Assembly: GCA_951813535.1 (NCBI GenBank)
Contig: OX638345.1
Span: 4,084,608-4,148,607, forward strand
Direction of reading: 5' to 3'
From: an uncultured Dehalococcoidia bacterium
GTDB taxonomy: Bacteria; Chloroflexota; Dehalococcoidia; Lucifugimonadales; UBA3495
Length of the DNA: 64,000 bases
The notes under the pieces were generated by a model that made no database searches, had not been told where the DNA came from, and was given only the letters and a program-made list of their open reading frames with translations. The position numbers and the translations under genes were made by a program. Of this stretch, positions 51,759 through 58,859 are shown piece after piece. The first letter of the stretch is position 1, and each line of letters opens with the position of its first letter.

Positions 51759-52823
51759 CTAAGGTATTTGTACTTTCTTGGTGACTGCGGTTGAGCCGAC
51801 TTTCGGCCCCCAACTCGGTATCACCGACGAAGAGTTGGACTCTTCTCCGCCGGCGAATACTACCAGAATATCGTCCGGTTCGGGAATAAGGGACACCATT
51901 GTGGCCTCGTCGCCCGGTTCCACGTCGCCCCGCAGCACCAGCCCACGCTTCAGGTCGGCTACCGAGCGCTGGATGTTGGCGTGCAGGTACTCTCGTACTT
52001 GTCGCTTCGTCCAGTCTCGCCACAGGTTGCTGTTGCCTGCGATGGTGACCGCCACCTGCCCCTGCCGGATGCCCACCGATACGTCGCCCACTGATCCCGA
52101 GGTGGACATCGACGTTCCCAAAGAGGATGCCACGTCCGCGATGGCGTACAGGATGGGCTCGGGCCGTCCGATGGACCGCACTTGTCGGGGCGCCTCGCTG
52201 GCAAACACCGTGACCGTGCTGTCGTCGGCGTGAAAGCCGCGCTCTACGTGCAGGGGCGTCCAGTGGGTCTCGCTCTCCGCCTCGGCGATGCAGTAGGTGT
52301 ACTTGCCCGGGTGTCCGATAACGCTCCGGTCAAACAACCCGGGGATGGCGGCGCAGGCATTCATCAGGATGAGCCGGATGGAGCGCCCGATGGTGCCGTT
52401 GGCCCGGTTGCCCGGTCCGAACAGGTTGTTGCGGCTGTTCAGCCCGATCTGCTCTCGGATGGGCCCGTTGACGATGCACAGCACTGCCGCGCCGCCCATG
52501 CTGGAGGAAGGCCCGACGAGGTTGAACACCGGATCCAGCATTGCCTCGGTGGCCGCCAGCACCACCGGGAAGTATTCGGGTACGCAGCCGGCCATCACTG
52601 CGTTGGCCGCCGCTTTCTCCACCGTGATCACTCGCCGCCGCTCCGGCAATTCCCCGATAACGTCTTCGGGCCCGCGCCCGGAGTAGCCGATGAACTCTGC
52701 CACGCGGGCCGTCGTGGGCGGCACCACGGGCAAGCCGTCGCTCCAACCCAGTTCATAGCCTTTCTCTATAGCGGAGAGTGCGTCATCCCAGGTGGTGGTG
52801 GTTATGTCGGTGAACGTGGTCAA
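51759..52823 (-). CDS. Conserved protein of unknown function, partner of the UGSC selenoprotein
   Basis: 354 residues. The TTG start at 52823 has AGAGG about eight bases upstream. Distinct segments are E-L-G-W-S-D-G-L-P-V-V-P-P-T near 19-32, A-A-N-A-V-M-A-G-C-V-P-E-Y near 66-78 and N-G-T-I-G-R-S-I-R-L near 134-143, so it is a conserved compact protein with a possible Cys in M-A-G-C. I do not recognise its family. Its gene ends 31 bases before the UGSC gene start and both are on the minus strand. The stable neighbourhood suggests they form one enzyme system. Confidence 0.7.
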   Translation of the reverse strand: MTTFTDITTTTWDDALSAIEKGYELGWSDGLPVVPPTTARVAEFIGYSGRGPEDVIGELPERRRVITVEKAAANAVMAGCVPEYFPVVLAATEAMLDPVFNLVGPSSSMGGAAVLCIVNGPIREQIGLNSRNNLFGPGNRANGTIGRSIRLILMNACAAIPGLFDRSVIGHPGKYTYCIAEAESETHWTPLHVERGFHADDSTVTVFASEAPRQVRSIGRPEPILYAIADVASSLGTSMSTSGSVGDVSVGIRQGQVAVTIAGNSNLWRDWTKRQVREYLHANIQRSVADLKRGLVLRGDVEPGDEATMVSLIPEPDDILVVFAGGEESNSSSVIPSWGPKVGSTAVTKKVQIP

Positions 52824-52911
52824 ATTGATTGCCTCTGAATGATGTGGGTTGGTTGCAACGGTGGGGGCGAATGGGCATTCGCCCCCAAACGGTCGCACTT
52901 CGGGTGTATGT

Positions 52912-53859
52912 CTATGCCTTGGCGTACTTGGAGAAGCTGCGCAACTCGCGCGGCGGGTCCATGTGGCTGCCGCGTATGGTGAAGGACACCTCGGAAACGT
53001 ACACCGCGCCGGTGCTGTCCACAGCGATCCCGTGCGGCGCGATGAACTGCCCGGCGCCCTCACCCTCTTCCGGAGCGCCGAATACGCAGACGCGGTTGCC
53101 TTCCCGGTCGTAGATGGTGACGCGGTGACCCAGGCCCGGCGCATCGTCCACGCCGCCCATGCCGTTCAGCTCACCAACATAGATGTGGCCGCCCCAGTAG
53201 ACCATGGCGTCCGGCCGGTGGATGTTGCTCCACATCTCCGTGAAGTTGCCGTCGGTGTCGAACAACTGGATGCGGTGGCATTCCCGGTCCACCACGTACA
53301 CCCGCTCATCCTCGTCGAAGGCGATGTTGTGCGGGCGGATGAACTGGCCGGCGTCGATGCCCGGCTCGCCCCACGAGAACTTGTACCCGCCCTCGGCGGT
53401 GTAGACGTGGATGCGGGAGTTTCCGTACCCGTCGGAGACATAGATGTCGCCGTTGCTGGGGCGAATGGCCGCGGAGGTGGGACGGTTGAAGGGCTGCCCG
53501 CTCCAGCGCGGCGCCGGGTGGTTCTTCTCGCCGATCTCCATCAGCTTTTCGCCGGTGACGCTGAACTTCTGGATGGTGTGGATGCCGTCGTCGGCGGCCA
53601 GCAGGGTGTCGTCGGCGGCGCTGTAATACAGGCCGTGGGTCCGGTTGTCGCTGAAGTGGCCCTGTCCGAAGGAACGCTCAAAGTTGCCGTCCTTGTCGAA
53701 GACCATGATGGGATGCTCGCCACGGGTCAGGATGAACACGCGGTCATCGCCGTCCACGGCCACGCCGGGGCACTCCAGCAGGCGCATGCCATCCGGCAGC
53801 TTCAGCCAGTCCTCGACGAAGGTGTACTGGAAATCTCCTTGCCCAAAAGTTCCAGGCAT
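52912..53859 (-). CDS. NHL-repeat six-bladed beta-propeller protein (peptidyl-hydroxyglycine lyase-like)
   Basis: 315 residues. NHL units recur: D-G-D-D-R-V-F-I-L-T-R-G-E-H, N-G-D-I-Y-V-S-D-G-Y-G-N-S-R-I, D-E-D-E-R-V-Y-V-V-D-R-E-C-H-R-I and G-I-A-V-D-S-T-G-A-V-Y-V-S-E. It resembles the propeller at 15.8 kb in its D-G-Y-G-N-S and V-V-D-R-E segments, and is likely a paralogue. No signal peptide is visible. It lies upstream on the same strand as the UGSC partner gene, 88 bases away, so a shared transcript is possible. The activity may be lyase-like or a sensory propeller. Confidence 0.85.
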   Translation of the reverse strand: MPGTFGQGDFQYTFVEDWLKLPDGMRLLECPGVAVDGDDRVFILTRGEHPIMVFDKDGNFERSFGQGHFSDNRTHGLYYSAADDTLLAADDGIHTIQKFSVTGEKLMEIGEKNHPAPRWSGQPFNRPTSAAIRPSNGDIYVSDGYGNSRIHVYTAEGGYKFSWGEPGIDAGQFIRPHNIAFDEDERVYVVDRECHRIQLFDTDGNFTEMWSNIHRPDAMVYWGGHIYVGELNGMGGVDDAPGLGHRVTIYDREGNRVCVFGAPEEGEGAGQFIAPHGIAVDSTGAVYVSEVSFTIRGSHMDPPRELRSFSKYAKA

Positions 53860-53924
53860 AATCTTCTCCCTTGCAGACAGTGTGTCGGTTTGAATGGTTC
53901 GGGGCTATCTTACTTGCCGCCGCA

Positions 53925-54701
53925 CTACTGGGCAATACACCCGCCGTCGATGACCAGCTCAGCGCCCGTCACGAAGGACGCTTCATCGGATGCCAGGTAC
54001 AGCACGCCGTAGGCAACCTCGATGGGATGCGCGCGCCGGCCCAGGGGAACCTGCGCCAGCCGCTGCGCCGCGACCTCCGGATCGGCGTAGGTCGACGCGC
54101 TCATGGGCGTCATGATCGGCCCCGGGTGCACGGAGTTCGCGCGGATGCCCTCGCGGGCATGCTGCACCGCCGTGGCCTTGGTGAACAGGCGCACCGCTCC
54201 CTTGGATGCGTTGTACGGATGCGACCGCGACCACGCTCCGGTCATCCCCGCGATGGACGAGATATTGATGATCGACCCACCGCCGGCGCGGCGCATGGCG
54301 GGGATGGCGGCCCTGGTGCCCAGAAAGACTCCCTTGGAGTTGATGTCCATCACCCGGTCCCACTGCTCGACGCTGGTGTCTTCCAGCGAGATATTCCGCG
54401 CGCCGCCCTCCACGGAGATGCTGATGCCGGCGTTGTTCACCAGCGCGTCCAGCTTCCCGTAACGTTCTTCCGCCAACGCGACAATGGCCTGCCAATCATC
54501 CTCGCTGGTCACGTCCAAATGCGCGTAGGCCACGTCCAGGCCTTCAGCACTGCAGTCCGCCTCCACCTGCTGCCCGAGGTCGTCCAGGATGTCGCCGAAA
54601 ACGACGTTCGCGCCTTCCCTGGCAAACAACCGGACTTCCTCTGCGCCCATGCCGCGGGCGCCCCCGCTGATGATCGCAACCTTCCCGTCCATTCGGCCCA
54701 T
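53925..54701 (-). CDS. Short-chain dehydrogenase (3-alpha-hydroxysteroid dehydrogenase-like)
   Basis: 258 residues. M-G-R-M-D-G-K-V-A-I-I-S-G-G-A-R-G-M-G (1-19) opens it; N-N-A-G lies near 88 and Y-N-A-S-K near 156; the ending is E-L-V-I-D-G-G-C-I-A-Q. It is the third close SDR paralogue in the window. It lies upstream of the NHL, partner and UGSC genes on the minus strand with a 65-base gap, and downstream of HepT by 27 bases. Likely role in alcohol oxidation. GGGAGAAC precedes the ATG on the minus strand. Confidence 0.9.
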   Translation of the reverse strand: MGRMDGKVAIISGGARGMGAEEVRLFAREGANVVFGDILDDLGQQVEADCSAEGLDVAYAHLDVTSEDDWQAIVALAEERYGKLDALVNNAGISISVEGGARNISLEDTSVEQWDRVMDINSKGVFLGTRAAIPAMRRAGGGSIINISSIAGMTGAWSRSHPYNASKGAVRLFTKATAVQHAREGIRANSVHPGPIMTPMSASTYADPEVAAQRLAQVPLGRRAHPIEVAYGVLYLASDEASFVTGAELVIDGGCIAQ

Positions 54702-54728
54702 GATGTTCTCCCTTTCAGCACCGGCGAG

Positions 54729-55082
54729 TTACTTCGCCGGAAGATTTTCGTCGATGATGGCTTGCAGTTGCTGCACGAGCGGTGGGAGATGCACCTGAAT
54801 AACCAACCATAGTTCGTCCAGGTCAACCGTGTCGTAGTCGTGAATCAGCACGTTGCGAAGGTCGGTCGTGTCCTGCCACGGGACATGTGGATAGTGGGCG
54901 CGAAACTCCTGCGGGGTCCGCCGCGCGGCCTCGCCGATTACTTCCATCCATCTGATAAGCGCCGCTTCCAGCATCTCATCAGCATCAAGGTCAGCCCGGA
55001 GGCGACCCCTCATCGTGGTCAAAACGCGCTGCGCATTGTCACGCATCTGCTGCACGGCCACCATTGGGTCACGGCGCGACAT
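54729..55082 (-). CDS. HepT-like toxin (HEPN, DUF86)
   Basis: 117 residues, all helical. The catalytic R-x4-H-x-Y motif is R-N-V-L-I-H-D-Y (Arg76, His81, Tyr83), the site of MntA-mediated AMPylation of HepT toxins. The ATG at 55082 lies within the end of the MntA gene (14-base overlap). HepT proteins act as RNases or tRNA-directed toxins neutralised by nucleotidyltransferase partners. Confidence 0.88.
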   Translation of the reverse strand: MSRRDPMVAVQQMRDNAQRVLTTMRGRLRADLDADEMLEAALIRWMEVIGEAARRTPQEFRAHYPHVPWQDTTDLRNVLIHDYDTVDLDELWLVIQVHLPPLVQQLQAIIDENLPAK

Positions 55083-55368
55083 AGACTTCCTCCGCCTCAT
55101 CCAGCACTTCCTGGCGGAAGTACGGGCTGAGGGATGCGGCGGTATGCATGTCCACTTCCCGGCCCAACATTGCCGTCAACTCCCGCCGCATCTGGAAGAA
55201 GACGAAGCCCGCCGCGTAGCCGGGCTCAAATTCCACCAGCACGTCCACATCGCTCCGCGGCGTGAAGTCGTCGCGTATCACGGAGCCGAACAGCGCCAGC
55301 CTGCGGACGCGGTGGCGCCGGCAGAACTCGGCGATCCGCTCGCGGGGTATGTCGATGCGGGCTGGCAC
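55069..55368 (-). CDS. MntA-like minimal nucleotidyltransferase antitoxin
   Basis: 99 residues. The nucleotidyltransferase signature G-S-x10-D-x-D is F-G-S-V-I-R-D-D-F-T-P-R-S-D-V-D-V-L-V (27-45, Gly28, Ser29, Asp40, Asp42), with a third acidic residue in E-V-D near 71-73. It directly precedes and overlaps HepT. Known MntA proteins add AMP to the HepT tyrosine and so switch the toxin off. It is the first gene in the minus-strand run towards the SDR and UGSC genes. Confidence 0.9.
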   Translation of the reverse strand: MPARIDIPRERIAEFCRRHRVRRLALFGSVIRDDFTPRSDVDVLVEFEPGYAAGFVFFQMRRELTAMLGREVDMHTAASLSPYFRQEVLDEAEEVYVAP

Positions 55369-55469
55369 CGTATTTCTTTCTGACGCTGGAGAAGGAGCGG
55401 TTAGTCACATATGCGGCGTTGACAGTAGTTGCCGCACCGCCGGATAATCCTACCAGCAGGGAGGCAAAT

Positions 55470-55883
55470 GTGGAAAGCGCTCTCGCCCGCAACGCGCTCG
55501 AAATCGCCATCATAGGCGGCTTGATTGCGATCATCGTGGCGTTCATCACGATTGGGGCTATATTCGTTTTCCGGCTGTTCAACCGGGTTGACCAGCTTGC
55601 CGACAAGCTGGGGGAAACCAACGACAGAATCGGCGAAACCCGTAATGAACTGATCGAGAAAATCGACCAGAGACACCGGGAACTGATCGAGAAAATTGAC
55701 CAGAGACACCGGGAACTGACGCAAGAGATGGCACAGATGAAAGCCGAAATCATCAGCGCGCTGGTGAACCATACCCATCCCGAGCCCGGTGGCCCTCCCG
55801 TGTTCACCGCGCCGCCTCCGGTAATCCCACCCGACCAGTCGGCCCGGGATCCGGAACCGACACCGGCGCCCGCCGATAACTAA
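55470..55883 (+). CDS. Membrane-anchored coiled-coil protein of unknown function
   Basis: 137 residues. The GTG start at 55470 follows AGGGAGG five bases upstream, an excellent ribosome-binding site. One membrane helix (about 11-36), then a coiled coil (about 37-93) with two exact 11-residue repeats E-L-I-E-K-I-D-Q-R-H-R, then a Pro-rich C-terminal tail. I do not recognise a family. The tail and repeat suggest a flexible tether or scaffold. It lies divergently from MntA. Confidence 0.6.
   Translation: MESALARNALEIAIIGGLIAIIVAFITIGAIFVFRLFNRVDQLADKLGETNDRIGETRNELIEKIDQRHRELIEKIDQRHRELTQEMAQMKAEIISALVNHTHPEPGGPPVFTAPPPVIPPDQSARDPEPTPAPADN
55647..55712 (+). repeat. Tandem 33-base repeat inside the coiled-coil gene
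   Basis: Two units of 33 bases (55647-55679 and 55680-55712) differ by one base and encode the repeated 11 residues of the coiled coil. A third unit is partly recognisable just after (GAACTGAC). Slippage-type expansion. Confidence 0.9.
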
Positions 55884-55884
55884 C

Positions 55885-56262
55885 CTACGCCGCAGTGTTG
55901 TCGTCCATGAACATGCCCACCACATTTCCCTCCGTGTCGCGGAAGTTGGCGAACCAGCCGACACCGGGTATGACCGTGCGCTCCGTCACGATTTCACATC
56001 CCGCCGCCGTCACCTTGGCAACGTAGGCGTCCAGGTCGTCCACGTTGATCACCACCAGGGTCCCGCCGAAATTGACCGCAGACGCGCGGGCGATCAGCGC
56101 GCCGCCGATGCCATATGGCTCGTCATCGCCGCCGGTGTCCTGCAGGTAGTATTCTTCGGGTCCGTCCCACGTGCTGGACTTCCAGCCGAAAACATCAGCG
56201 TAGAACTTGTTGGCCCGTTCAGCATCGTCAAAGGGCAGTTCAAAGTGCACGATCTTGGGCAT
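55885..56262 (-). CDS. VOC-family (glyoxalase/bleomycin-resistance-like) protein
   Basis: 125 residues. The N-terminal strand-helix unit I-V-H-F-E-L-P-F-D-D-A-E-R-A-N-K-F-Y-A-D-V-F-G-W (4-27) and the C-terminal F-R-D-T-E-G-N-V-V-G-M-F (107-118) are typical for VOC proteins; likely metal ligands are His6 and a Glu in T-E-G-N. Many such proteins are dioxygenases, isomerases or resistance factors, and the specific reaction cannot be inferred. It is convergent with the coiled-coil gene and overlaps no other. Confidence 0.85.
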   Translation of the reverse strand: MPKIVHFELPFDDAERANKFYADVFGWKSSTWDGPEEYYLQDTGGDDEPYGIGGALIARASAVNFGGTLVVINVDDLDAYVAKVTAAGCEIVTERTVIPGVGWFANFRDTEGNVVGMFMDDNTAA

Positions 56263-56283
56263 TGTTCCTCCGTAGGCGAATTA

Positions 56284-56843
56284 TCATTTTCCACCGCCAG
56301 CGGGTTCAGAGACTGTCTGCCAATCCTCCGCCAGCAACGCATACAATAGTGTATCCCACCATCGGCCCTTGAAAAATTCGTTGCTGCGCAACCTCCCTTC
56401 TTTCTGGAACCCGAGCCGTTCCAGCACCCGGGCAGATGCCACATTGTCGGCGATGCACCAGGATGAGATCCGCTGCAAGCCCAGCTCACGGAACCCGAAA
56501 TCGACCATTGCCCGGGCCGCCTCCGTAGCATAACCGTGCCCCCAATATTGCGGAGACAGTTCGTATCCGATATCGGCCTCCCACTCGTCGTCCGGCGCCG
56601 CAGGCCACAGTTGCCGATCAGGCCCCCGCTCTCCTGATGGACGATGGCAAGTTGAAACCTCCGCCTCGGCAGTTCCGATTGCCAGTCCCGGAACATCTCC
56701 ACGAAGATCCGAACCGCAGTTTCGTCACGGTCTTCCCATGGATAGTAGCGAAGATAAAGCGGGTCGCGCTGGTATTCCAGCACGGCCCGCCAGTCGCCTT
56801 CTCCGAACTCCCGCAGGACCAGTCGCTCGGTCGTGATCTGCAT
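56284..56843 (-). pseudogene. GNAT acetyltransferase (RimJ/RimL-like), disrupted by a frameshift
   Basis: The N-terminal half (from the ATG at 56843) reads M-Q-I-T-T-E-R-L-V-L-R-E-F and reaches G-L-I-G-N-C-G-L. The C-terminal half continues in another frame with D-I-G-Y-E-L-S-P-Q-Y-W-G-H-G-Y-A-T-E-A, then the acetyl-CoA site, M-V-D-F-G-F-R-E-L-G-L and A-S-A-R-V-L-E-R-L-G-F. The shift lies near 56596-56602, most simply one missing G in a GC-rich run (CTGCGGCGCCGG). The rest of the gene looks intact, so a very recent loss or a sequencing error are both possible. Confidence 0.82.
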
Positions 56844-56854
56844 TTGCGATACCG

Positions 56855-58450
56855 CTAGGAGATCGCGGAAGAGCCCTCCCCCTTCAGGTAATCGGCGGTG
56901 CGCAGCGCCAGCGCCTGTATCGTCGTCGTCGGGTTGATGCAGGCTCCGGTGGTGAAGATGCTTCCGTCGATGATGAACAGGTTGGGCACGTCGTGGGCGC
57001 GACCCCAACGGTCCACCACCGAGCGATCGGGGTCGGATCCCATACGCGCCGTGCCCAGCAGGTGCCAGCCGGCGTTGCGCCGCAGCCTGGAGGAGACGAC
57101 CTTCTTCGCGCCGGCGGCCTCCAGCGCTTCGCTGGCGCGGGCGATGCCGTGGTCTAGCATGGCCCAGGTGTTGTCGCTGACCGTGTAGTCGATCTTGGGC
57201 GCAGGTATGCCGTGGCTGTCGGTCAGCGTCGGGTCCAGCGTGACCGTGTTGTGCTCTTCGGGCAGGTCCTCGGTCATGATGACGATGCCCATCTGGTGTC
57301 GGAACCGCTCCGCGAAATCACGGTGGTGTCCCTCGCCCCATTCGACCTGCTGGCCAACCAGGCCGCCCAGCGCGACTTGCAGCGGAGCGCCGCCCACGTT
57401 GGAAATCTGCATGTCGTAGCCGCGCACAAACCCGCGCCGCACATCGGTCTCGTAGAATTCCTGGCTGAGCATGGACGAACCGCGCGGCCCGTCGTCCGGA
57501 CCCAGGTCCTCGTCGAACAGGCCCATAACGTAGCCGCAGGGGTGATGCATCAGGTTGCGTCCCACCTGCCCGCTGCTGTTGGCCAGCCCGTGGGGGAACA
57601 AAGCGCTCTTGGAGTTGAGCAACAACCGCGACGTGCCGATGCCGTTGCAGGCCAGCACCACGACCTTCGCATACTGCGCCTGCAGGTTGCCGTTGTGGTC
57701 GTAGTAGGCGGCTCCGGTGGCCCGTCCGGCCTCGTCCACCAGGATCTCCCGCACCCGCGCATGGGTGATCAGGCGTGCGCCCTGCTTGAGCGCGCTGGGC
57801 CAGAAGACGATGTCGCTGCTGGACGGTGAGCGCAGGTATTCGCCCACGTCCGCCGGCCGGCCGTCGTAAGCGGCGGAGGCAACGGCATTGTCCGACGACC
57901 ACCAGTGCCAACCCAGTTGGTTGAACGCCCGGGCCAGTTTCTCGCCGCCCGGGCCGATGGGCAGCGGCGGGGTGGGCCGGGCCGGCTTGGGCGGGTAGGC
58001 GGTGTCACCCTGTAGTCCGCTGACGCCGTGGGCGCGGTCATTCTGGTCGTAGTACGGCTCCAGCTCGAAGTAGTCCATGGGCCAGTCGTCGGCCACGCCA
58101 TCCAGCGACTTCAGCCGGAAGTCCGAGGGGTGGAACCGGGGGAAGTGGGAGCCCCAGTGGATGGTGCTGCCGCCCACCGCGTTGTACATATACGGCGCGA
58201 TGGGGGTGTCATCCTCGTTGACCGGATAGTCCTCCGCCAACCCGCGGAAGTTGGGGTTGGGATGGAAATCGGTCTGCCAGTGCAGCTGCGCCTGCGGTTC
58301 GCTGACCGGAAAGGCGTTCGGCGGCACCCAGCCACCCTGCTCCAGGCACACCACCTTGACGCCGGCCTGGGTCAGGCTCCAGGTGAAAGCTCCGCCGGAA
58401 GCGCCGGCCCCGATGACGAGAACGTCGGCAATGTCGTGTTTGCTGGCCAT
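56855..58450 (-). CDS. GMC-family FAD-dependent oxidoreductase
   Basis: 531 residues from the ATG at 58450, which has CAGGAG upstream. The FAD motif is V-L-V-I-G-A-G-A-S-G-G-A-F-T-W-S-L (10-26). The active-site pair occurs in N-A-G-W-H-L-L-G-T-A-R-M-G, and the C-terminus has I-N-P-T-T-T-I-Q-A-L-A-L-R-T-A-D. It resembles glucose-methanol-choline enzymes of the gluconate 2-dehydrogenase/sugar dehydrogenase subgroup; an electron-transfer partner is not adjacent. It ends 12 bases before the frameshifted GNAT gene start on the same strand. Confidence 0.92.
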   Translation of the reverse strand: MASKHDIADVLVIGAGASGGAFTWSLTQAGVKVVCLEQGGWVPPNAFPVSEPQAQLHWQTDFHPNPNFRGLAEDYPVNEDDTPIAPYMYNAVGGSTIHWGSHFPRFHPSDFRLKSLDGVADDWPMDYFELEPYYDQNDRAHGVSGLQGDTAYPPKPARPTPPLPIGPGGEKLARAFNQLGWHWWSSDNAVASAAYDGRPADVGEYLRSPSSSDIVFWPSALKQGARLITHARVREILVDEAGRATGAAYYDHNGNLQAQYAKVVVLACNGIGTSRLLLNSKSALFPHGLANSSGQVGRNLMHHPCGYVMGLFDEDLGPDDGPRGSSMLSQEFYETDVRRGFVRGYDMQISNVGGAPLQVALGGLVGQQVEWGEGHHRDFAERFRHQMGIVIMTEDLPEEHNTVTLDPTLTDSHGIPAPKIDYTVSDNTWAMLDHGIARASEALEAAGAKKVVSSRLRRNAGWHLLGTARMGSDPDRSVVDRWGRAHDVPNLFIIDGSIFTTGACINPTTTIQALALRTADYLKGEGSSAIS

Positions 58451-58507
58451 GGGTTGTCGCTCCTGTGTATGGAGGTTGCGGCGCATTATAACGCGTGGGA
58501 GGAGCGG

Positions 58508-58537
58508 TTGGGTGACGGTTCATCTGTCGGCTATAAT
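58508..58537 (+). promoter_or_regulatory. Candidate promoter of the GHKL-Vsr-Dcm cassette
   Basis: TTGGGT (58508-58513), 18-base spacer, TATAAT (58532-58537). It lies 55 bases upstream of the first small gene of the cassette. The -10 is a perfect match; the -35 is partial. Confidence 0.5.
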
Positions 58538-58592
58538 GGCACGAGTTCCACTGCAACCAGTCTAACGTGAAGTACATAAGGAATTGACTACC

Positions 58593-58784
58593 ATGCCAGA
58601 AGCCCACGCAGCCCTACAACGGTTCGCCGACGCTCTGGAAGCGAAAGCCAACGCTTCGAACCAGGACGAGGACGACATAGCCAGCGACGACCTGGTGGAG
58701 GCCATGGGCGACGTAGAACAAAATGCGGCCGAAGTGGTTGATCTGTTGCGACGGTTGCCGTTGTTTGGTTCGACGAATATCTGA
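58593..58784 (+). CDS. Small acidic protein of unknown function upstream of the GHKL ATPase
   Basis: 63 residues, strongly acidic in the middle (Q-D-E-D-D-I-A-S-D-D). It is helical and starts with ATG after AAGGA. I do not recognise a family. It lies 75 bases before the GHKL ATPase gene on the same strand and may be part of the cassette as a regulator or inhibitor; this is inference from position. Confidence 0.5.
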   Translation: MPEAHAALQRFADALEAKANASNQDEDDIASDDLVEAMGDVEQNAAEVVDLLRRLPLFGSTNI

Positions 58785-58859
58785 CGAATGGGAGGGGCGA
58801 CTGATTTAGCCTTCACACGCGACCACGGCATGGAATATCCGCGTGCGTGAGGTGAAACT

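Noticed and set aside
52912-53859. NHL protein considered as a secreted enzyme
   Set aside because: No signal peptide or lipobox is visible at the start codon chosen, and no better upstream start exists.
56284-56843. Possible programmed frameshift in the GNAT gene
   Set aside because: No slippery heptamer or downstream structure is evident at the break; a single lost G in a GC run is simpler.
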